A DNA stretch of 6,653 bases from Accumulibacter sp. (GTDB lineage Bacteria > Pseudomonadota > Gammaproteobacteria > Burkholderiales > Rhodocyclaceae): the NCBI GenBank assembly GCA_003538495.1, contig DPSD01000511.1, forward strand, positions 1 through 6,653, written 5' to 3'. A model generated the notes under the pieces. The model made no database searches and was not told where the DNA came from. It was given only the letters and a program-made list of their open reading frames with translations. Shown here piece after piece: positions 1-3,944 of this stretch (its first letter is position 1; each line of letters opens with the position of its first letter). Both the position numbers and the translations under genes were made by a program.

Positions 1-142
1 ATACCAGCCAGAGTTTCCCTCAATCTTCATCGCCCAAGTCTGCCAATCCTCGTGCACCAACCTACGCCAACAGCCCCCCTTGCGTGGGTTTGAAATGAGA
101 ACTGCTGGACGCGCAGGCGGCGCTCGGTCGCTGCCCCCGTAT

Positions 143-164
143 CGGCACGCATCTTTCCGTGCCG
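143..164. repeat. Perfect 7-bp inverted repeat upstream of the glycosyltransferase
   Basis: CGGCACG at 143-149 is followed by an 8-base spacer and CGTGCCG at 158-164. No T-tract follows on either strand, so it is not a normal intrinsic terminator. It lies about 130 bases before the glycosyltransferase start and just upstream of a weak sigma-54-like motif. It could be an operator or an mRNA stem-loop in the leader. The rest of positions 1-297 shows no convincing gene. Confidence 0.4.
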
Positions 165-172
165 GGAGTCGC

Positions 173-187
173 GGACCGGCAGTTGCT
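173..187 (+). promoter_or_regulatory. Candidate sigma-54 (-24/-12) promoter, weak
   Basis: GG at 173-174 and GC at 185-186 are exactly 10 bases apart, the spacing required for RpoN promoters. The -12 half (TTGCT, 183-187) matches the consensus; the -24 half (CGGACCG, 172-178) keeps only the GG and the final CG of TGGCACG. It would start transcription roughly 100 bases before the glycosyltransferase ATG. In GC-rich DNA this arrangement can arise by chance. Confidence 0.2.
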
Positions 188-297
188 AAGCGGCGTGGCC
201 GGCGCCCAACCAGGAGCCTCCTGCCTGGCTCGGCGCGCCGGTGAAATCGGTTAGCATCGCGGGACATTCACGCCGGTCGTGCAACGCCCCTTCTGCC

Positions 298-1554
298 ATG
301 CGAATCCTCTTTGTGCACCAGAACTTCCCCGGCCAATACAAGCATCTGGCGCCGGCCCTGGCCGGGTCGCCCGCAAACGAGGTCGTTGCCATCGGGGAGG
401 AGGCCAACGTCAGGCGGGCGAATGGTCTGCACCCTCGCATCCGCTTGCTGGGCTATCCCGAACCGCAAGGCGCCGCGCAAGAAACCCATCATTACCTGCG
501 CGGTTCCGAGGCCGCTGTTCGGCGGGGACAAGCGGTGCTACGCGTGGCGATGGCCTTGCGCCAGCAAGGTTTTGTGCCAGGAGTGATTTGTGCGCATCCA
601 GGCTGGGGCGAAGCGCTATTTCTGAAAGACGTCTATCCGGACGCACGGCTGTTGCTCTATCTCGAGTTCTTCTATCGCGCTCGGGGATCGGATATGGGTT
701 TCGATCCGGAGTTTCCGACCTCATTCGACGACCAGTGCCGGCTGCGCATCCGCAACGCGACGCAGCTGATCAGCCTGGAAGCTGCGGATGCCGGCGTGAG
801 CCCGACGCAGTGGCAGCGCGACCAGTACCCGAAGCCGTTTCATGAGCGTATTCAGGTGATCCACGACGGGGTCCGGACCGACCAGGTTTGCCCCGGGCCG
901 GTCGTCGACTTTGTCTTGCCAGGAAACCGGGGAACTCTTCGCTCGGGCGCCGAGGTGATCACCTACGTAGCGCGTAATCTGGAACCGTATCGCGGTTTTC
1001 ATACATTCATGCGCGCTTTGCCGGCGGTGCTTGCGGCGCGACCGAAGGCGCAGGTGTTGATCGTTGGTGGCGATGAAGTCAGTTACGGGCGTCGCCTGCC
1101 GACGGGAGAAAGCTACCGGGACGCCTACCTTCGTGAACTCGGTGACCTGATCGACAACCGGCGCGTGCACTTCATGGGGAAACTTCCCTACCGCAGCTTC
1201 CTTGATGTCTTGCGGCTGTCCTGCGCGCACGTCTACCTCACCTATCCGTTTGTCCTGTCGTGGTCGTTGCTCGAAGCGATGTCCTGCGGCTGCCCGGTCA
1301 TTGCCTCGGATACGGCACCCGTTCGCGAGATCGTCAAGCCTGGCCGCAACGGGCTACTGGTCGACTTTTTCTCGCCGGCGGCCCTCGCCAACGCGGTCAT
1401 TTGGGTGCTTCCCCCCCCGGAGCCGATGCAGCCTCTGCGGGCGCAGGCCCGCCGCGACATTCAGGAGCACCTGGACCTCGACCGGACGACCTTGCCGCAA
1501 CTTGTCGCCCTGGTGAACGGTCTGTCGTCGCGTGCTTCCGGGCGCCCGGGTTGA
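298..1554 (+). CDS. GT4-type glycosyltransferase (GT-B fold), polysaccharide biosynthesis
   Basis: 418 residues, the usual length for a GT-B retaining glycosyltransferase that moves a sugar from a nucleotide-sugar donor to a glycan acceptor, probably at the cytoplasmic membrane face during surface-polysaccharide assembly. The N-terminal half (about 1-190) opens with MRILFVHQNFPGQYKHL and has an HPGWGE motif near residue 100, typical of the Glyco_trans_4_3-like group. The C-terminal half (about 215-410) is the donor-binding GT4 domain: a YVARNLEPYRGF turn (223-234), a VLIVGGDE strand (253-260) and the SWSLLEAMSCGCPVIASDTAPVRE block (321-344) with E326 and E344. The first Glu of the usual E-x7-E motif is missing (YPFVLSWSLLE), so the exact catalytic layout differs from textbook GT4 enzymes. 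I chose ATG 298 over the in-frame GTG at 241 because family homology begins there; neither start has a good Shine-Dalgarno. Acceptor and donor are unknown. No polysaccharide gene cluster is visible around it. Confidence 0.88.
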   Translation: MRILFVHQNFPGQYKHLAPALAGSPANEVVAIGEEANVRRANGLHPRIRLLGYPEPQGAAQETHHYLRGSEAAVRRGQAVLRVAMALRQQGFVPGVICAHPGWGEALFLKDVYPDARLLLYLEFFYRARGSDMGFDPEFPTSFDDQCRLRIRNATQLISLEAADAGVSPTQWQRDQYPKPFHERIQVIHDGVRTDQVCPGPVVDFVLPGNRGTLRSGAEVITYVARNLEPYRGFHTFMRALPAVLAARPKAQVLIVGGDEVSYGRRLPTGESYRDAYLRELGDLIDNRRVHFMGKLPYRSFLDVLRLSCAHVYLTYPFVLSWSLLEAMSCGCPVIASDTAPVREIVKPGRNGLLVDFFSPAALANAVIWVLPPPEPMQPLRAQARRDIQEHLDLDRTTLPQLVALVNGLSSRASGRPG

Positions 1555-1570
1555 CCGAGCGGGCCCAGTG

Positions 1571-1581
1571 CCGGTCACCGG
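1571..1581. repeat. Short palindrome CCGGTCACCGG between two genes
   Basis: An 11-base perfect palindrome around a central C lies 17 bases after the glycosyltransferase stop codon. The 123-base gap before the next gene has no T-tract terminator. The site could be an operator or chance in GC-rich DNA. Confidence 0.2.
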
Positions 1582-1677
1582 AATCGGCCGTCGGACGAAC
1601 CCCGTCGACGTCTTCTCTTTGCTGCCGCCGCGGTGCAGAATTGGCAGCACACGATTACCTGACGCCGGGGGTGGACC

Positions 1678-2151
1678 ATGACGACCAGCCAATTCCTGCA
1701 GGATCAACCACTGTTCGGCGGCGTTGACGACCAGGCCATCGCAGCGATCATGCCATTGCTGCGCGAGGTCAATTTTGCTGCCGGCGAGGCAATTGTCAGG
1801 GAAGGCGAGGACGGTGATTCACTGTTCGTGATCTGCAGCGGCTCGGTCGAAGTGCTGAAAGCCAGCGCGGCCGAGGACGGCGTGTTCGAGGAACGTATCG
1901 CCGTCCTGAAGGTCGGCGACGTTTTCGGTGAAATGGAGTTGCTGGACACGCAGAGCCGGTCGGCGACAGTGCGTGCGCTCGAACCGGTCTCGGCGCTGGC
2001 CCTCTCCAACGGCGACCTGTTCCGGATCTACGAGTCCGATCTGCCGACCTTCACGCTGATCGTGCTCAACCTGGCGCGGGAACTGAGCCGTCGCCTGCGC
2101 AGCATCGACCTGATGGCCGTTCACTACATGGCCATTGAAGATCGGCGCTGA
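1678..2151 (+). CDS. Stand-alone cyclic nucleotide-binding domain protein
   Basis: 157 residues, almost entirely one cNMP-binding (CAP_ED-like) beta-roll. It starts with the family-typical helix FLQDQPLFGGVDDQAIAAI (residues 6-24), then the beta-roll with GEAIVREGEDGDSLFVICSGSVEV (36-59). The phosphate-binding cassette FGEMELLDTQSRSATVRA spans 83-100 and keeps both key ligand residues, Glu85 for the ribose and Arg94 for the cyclic phosphate. A C-terminal helix (about 123-145) follows. There is no helix-turn-helix, so it is not a CRP/FNR transcription factor; it more likely acts as a cytoplasmic cAMP- or cGMP-responsive partner of another protein. ATG 1678 is preceded by a G-rich stretch (GGGGGTGG) ending 4 bases upstream, a weak ribosome-binding site. 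It lies 123 bases after the glycosyltransferase gene on the same strand and converges with the CZB gene. The partner is not visible in the sequence. Confidence 0.9.
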   Translation: MTTSQFLQDQPLFGGVDDQAIAAIMPLLREVNFAAGEAIVREGEDGDSLFVICSGSVEVLKASAAEDGVFEERIAVLKVGDVFGEMELLDTQSRSATVRALEPVSALALSNGDLFRIYESDLPTFTLIVLNLARELSRRLRSIDLMAVHYMAIEDRR

Positions 2152-2170
2152 GCCCAGCTGATCGACGCGC

Positions 2171-2548
2171 TCACTGGCCGGCAGCACCGCGCAACGTGTC
2201 CTGCCATGCGCGCATGGCGATCGCCAGGCGCCCGGACATCGTGATGTAATCACCGTAGAGCAAGTCATAGGCGTCGCAGGTCTGACCCGACACTGCCAGT
2301 TCGACTACCCGCGCCGCCGCTTCGTGGAACTCGGCATGCAGTCGCTTGACCTCCTGGTAAGAACTGCTTGCCCGGTCTTCGTCCGACAAGCGCGGGCCGT
2401 ACAGCCACTTGCCGAATTCGCACTGGTCCTCGGCGCGTATTCCTGCGACGTCAATCGGTGTTTGCGCGTCAAGAATCGCCTGTCGAAGACTCGACATCCA
2501 CAGTGCATGACTGTCGATCGCTTGTTGGATATCAACCACTGTGTTCAC
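2171..2548 (-). CDS. Free-standing CZB (chemoreceptor zinc-binding) domain protein
   Basis: 125 residues from a GTG start at 2548, essentially one four-helix CZB domain. The predicted zinc ligands are all present: His14 (in IDSHALW), Cys43 (in QCEFGKWLYG), and His71 and His75 (in RLHAEFHEAA). The spacing is close to that of the CZB domain of E. coli DgcZ, where one Cys and three His bind zinc and zinc suppresses c-di-GMP synthesis. There is no GGDEF, HD-GYP or methyl-accepting domain attached, so it must act on a separate protein. The frame stays open further upstream (to 2704), but that part overlaps the HD-GYP gene and lacks CZB similarity; GTG 2548 has a GGGGGA stretch about 8 bases upstream. 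It lies 106 bases downstream of the HD-GYP regulator on the same strand, which makes that protein the obvious candidate partner. Partnership and zinc response are inference; the domain call is firm. Confidence 0.88.
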   Translation of the reverse strand: MNTVVDIQQAIDSHALWMSSLRQAILDAQTPIDVAGIRAEDQCEFGKWLYGPRLSDEDRASSSYQEVKRLHAEFHEAAARVVELAVSGQTCDAYDLLYGDYITMSGRLAIAMRAWQDTLRGAAGQ

Positions 2549-2591
2549 CCCATTGTCCCCCGTTTCGCGCCACGACCCAGCCAAGAGCAAC

Positions 2592-2628
2592 GTCACCGGT
2601 GGTGTGCCAGCGCAGCTAGCTCGGTGAC
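2592..2628 (-). repeat. Inverted repeat in the gap between the HD-GYP and CZB genes
   Basis: GTCACCG (2592-2598) and CGGTGAC (2622-2628) form a 7-bp perfect inverted repeat with a 23-base loop that contains the palindrome AGCTAGCT. No T-tract follows in the minus direction, so read-through into the CZB gene is likely. It could be an RNA-processing or stability hairpin inside a joint transcript, or an operator. Confidence 0.25.
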
Positions 2629-2654
2629 CCCTCCCCGGCGATCGCCTGTCATGG

Positions 2655-3710
2655 TCACATTTCGTCGGAAAACTGCTCGTCCTGAAAGCGCGCACGAATT
2701 TCAAGCGCTTCCTCCCGGCGCGCCAGGAAAGCGGCGACGCAACACGGGTCGAAGTGCGCGTTGACGCCGTTCTGCAGAAAGTCGAAGGCGCGCTCGGGCA
2801 GCCACGGCCTCTTGTATGGGCGCTCCGACATCAACGCGTCAAAGACATCGGCGACGGCGACGATCCGGCCAAACAGCGGGATTGCGGTGCCAGCCCGGCC
2901 GCCAGGGTAACCCGAACCGTCAAACTTCTCGTGGTGTGAAAGAGCGATCTCGGCGGCGGCCTGCAAGATCTCCGACTTGCTATCTTTAAGCAGCTCATAC
3001 CCGAGCCTGGCGTGCTTCTTCATGGTCGCGAACTCTTCCGGGCTCAGCCTTCCCTCCTTGAGCAGAATCACGTCAGCGATACCAATCTTGCCAATGTCGT
3101 GCAACGGCGCTGCTTTCAGGATGAGCGCCTGGTCGGCCGGAGGTAAGCCCAGTTCGGCGGCGATCAGTTCAGAAAAGAGCGCCATTCGTTTGGTATGGGC
3201 GCTGGTTTCCGGATCCCGATACTCGGCAGCCACTGACAGGATGGTCAACAGCTCCTCCTCGCGGGCGCGCACATCCGCCGTGGCTCTGTCTATATCTTCA
3301 GCCAAACGCGCCGAGTAGTTGGCCTGCTCCTTGCGACTGGCGTTCAACTTGAGCATGATCCGCACCCGCGCCTCGAACTCTCTGCGGTCGGGAGGCTTGG
3401 TCAGAAAATCAGTTGCGCCGTTGTCCAGCGCCTGATAACGAACGTTCTTGTCGTCAGTAGCGGTAATCATCAGGACCGGAATCTCGCCACGACCGGGGAC
3501 ATCCCGAAACCGGGAAATGAACTGCAGGCCGTTGAGTGCCGGCATCTGATAGTCGACGATAACCAGATCCGGCAGATTTTCCGAACACCACTTCAAACCT
3601 TCGGGCGAGTCCTGAAACGGAAGCGCCTCGCCGCCATCGAGTTTCGTTACCCAAGTCTTGAACAGTTCCAGATTGATCGCACTGTCGTCGATAATGGCGA
3701 TTCGGTTCAT
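2655..3710 (-). CDS. Response regulator with HD-GYP c-di-GMP phosphodiesterase output (RpfG-like)
   Basis: 351 residues. Residues 1-125 are a receiver domain: acidic pair Asp8/Asp9, phospho-acceptor Asp53 (IVDYQMPALNG), Thr83 (MITAT) and Lys105 (LTKPP). A helical linker, probably coiled coil (about 122-158), leads into an HD-GYP domain (about 160-345), which hydrolyses c-di-GMP to pGpG or GMP using a metal centre. Its signature residues are complete: His172, the HD pair His204-Asp205 in HDIGKIG, His233, His259-His260, the GYP loop FDGSGYPGG (263-271), Asp288 in VAVADVFDAL and the ERPYKRPW segment (296-303). The enzyme is therefore predicted active and controlled by phosphorylation. No histidine kinase is in the window. 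The ATG at 3710 is fixed by the receiver domain's first strand (MNRIAIIDD) and a GGGAGG ribosome-binding site; the longer open frame to 3791 adds only a basic, non-homologous stretch. The terminator at 3843-3873 separates it from the surface-protein gene upstream. The CZB gene follows 106 bases downstream. Confidence 0.95.
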   Translation of the reverse strand: MNRIAIIDDSAINLELFKTWVTKLDGGEALPFQDSPEGLKWCSENLPDLVIVDYQMPALNGLQFISRFRDVPGRGEIPVLMITATDDKNVRYQALDNGATDFLTKPPDRREFEARVRIMLKLNASRKEQANYSARLAEDIDRATADVRAREEELLTILSVAAEYRDPETSAHTKRMALFSELIAAELGLPPADQALILKAAPLHDIGKIGIADVILLKEGRLSPEEFATMKKHARLGYELLKDSKSEILQAAAEIALSHHEKFDGSGYPGGRAGTAIPLFGRIVAVADVFDALMSERPYKRPWLPERAFDFLQNGVNAHFDPCCVAAFLARREEALEIRARFQDEQFSDEM

Positions 3711-3714
3711 CGTG

Positions 3715-3720
3715 CCTCCC
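3715..3720 (-). promoter_or_regulatory. Ribosome-binding site of the HD-GYP gene
   Basis: GGGAGG on the minus strand, 4 bases (CACG) before ATG 3710. It is the clearest Shine-Dalgarno in the window and decides the start in favour of 3710 over the longer open frame. Confidence 0.75.
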
Positions 3721-3735
3721 CCGCGAGTTCTATCG

Positions 3736-3741
3736 AGTATA
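3736..3741 (-). promoter_or_regulatory. Candidate -10 box for the HD-GYP gene
   Basis: TATACT on the minus strand, 25 bases before the start codon, in otherwise GC-rich DNA and downstream of the terminator at 3843-3873. It matches TATAAT at five of six positions. The -35 region at 16-18 base spacing (around 3758-3765) is poor, so the promoter may need an activator or may not be real. Confidence 0.3.
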
Positions 3742-3842
3742 GCAAGACGCAAGCCTGGATTGCTTCGCCGTCTTTCACGCGGTCGGTCCACGGCGACTCC
3801 CTGCTCCCTTCAGGCAGCCAGCAACAGCGGCAAGGACAGCAC

Positions 3843-3873
3843 AAAAAAAAGGGGGCGCTTGACGCGCACCCCC
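3843..3873 (-). terminator. Intrinsic terminator after the giant surface-protein gene
   Basis: Read on the minus strand: GGGGGTGCGC, a 5-base loop (GTCAA), then GCGCCCCC followed directly by eight T. The stem is about 8 GC pairs with a one-base bulge. It begins 71 bases after the surface-protein stop codon and ends about 130 bases before the HD-GYP start, so it should isolate the regulator genes from surface-protein transcription. The plus strand has no matching T-tract, so it works in one direction. Confidence 0.88.
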
Positions 3874-3892
3874 GACCTGTCCGTGAATCCGG

Positions 3893-3934
3893 CGGTCTGC
3901 AGGCCCGCGCTACGTCCAGCGAGCCAGCAGACCG
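3893..3934 (-). repeat. Long 3'-UTR stem-loop just after the surface-protein stop codon
   Basis: Positions 3893-3904 pair with 3923-3934: eight pairs (CGGTCTGC/GCAGACCG), one A-A mismatch, three more pairs, and an 18-base loop. It starts 10 bases after the stop codon at 3945-3947 and lies before the terminator. With no T-tract of its own, it may protect the 3' end of the long mRNA or be a repeat element; other copies cannot be judged from this window. Confidence 0.5.
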
Positions 3935-3944
3935 GCCGGCGTTG

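Noticed and set aside
241..297. GTG 241 as start of the glycosyltransferase
   Set aside because: The 19 extra residues lack family similarity, and no ribosome-binding site lies at the right distance. The family N-terminus begins at ATG 298.
279..845. A 188-codon plus-strand frame overlapping the glycosyltransferase
   Set aside because: It is an Arg/Ala/Pro-rich shadow frame with no domain, inside a gene with strong family motifs.
1678..2151. CRP/FNR-type transcription factor
   Set aside because: The protein ends soon after the cNMP domain's C-helix, and no helix-turn-helix follows in any frame.
2149..2173. TGAGC/GCTCA inverted repeat spanning both stop codons of the convergent genes, as a shared terminator
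   Set aside because: It has only five pairs, a 15-base loop and no T-tract on either strand, and the ends match simply because TGA and TCA are facing stop codons.
2549..2704. N-terminal extension of the CZB protein to 2704
   Set aside because: The 52 extra residues are basic, low in structure, overlap the end of the HD-GYP gene and do not resemble CZB proteins. GTG 2548 directly precedes the domain.
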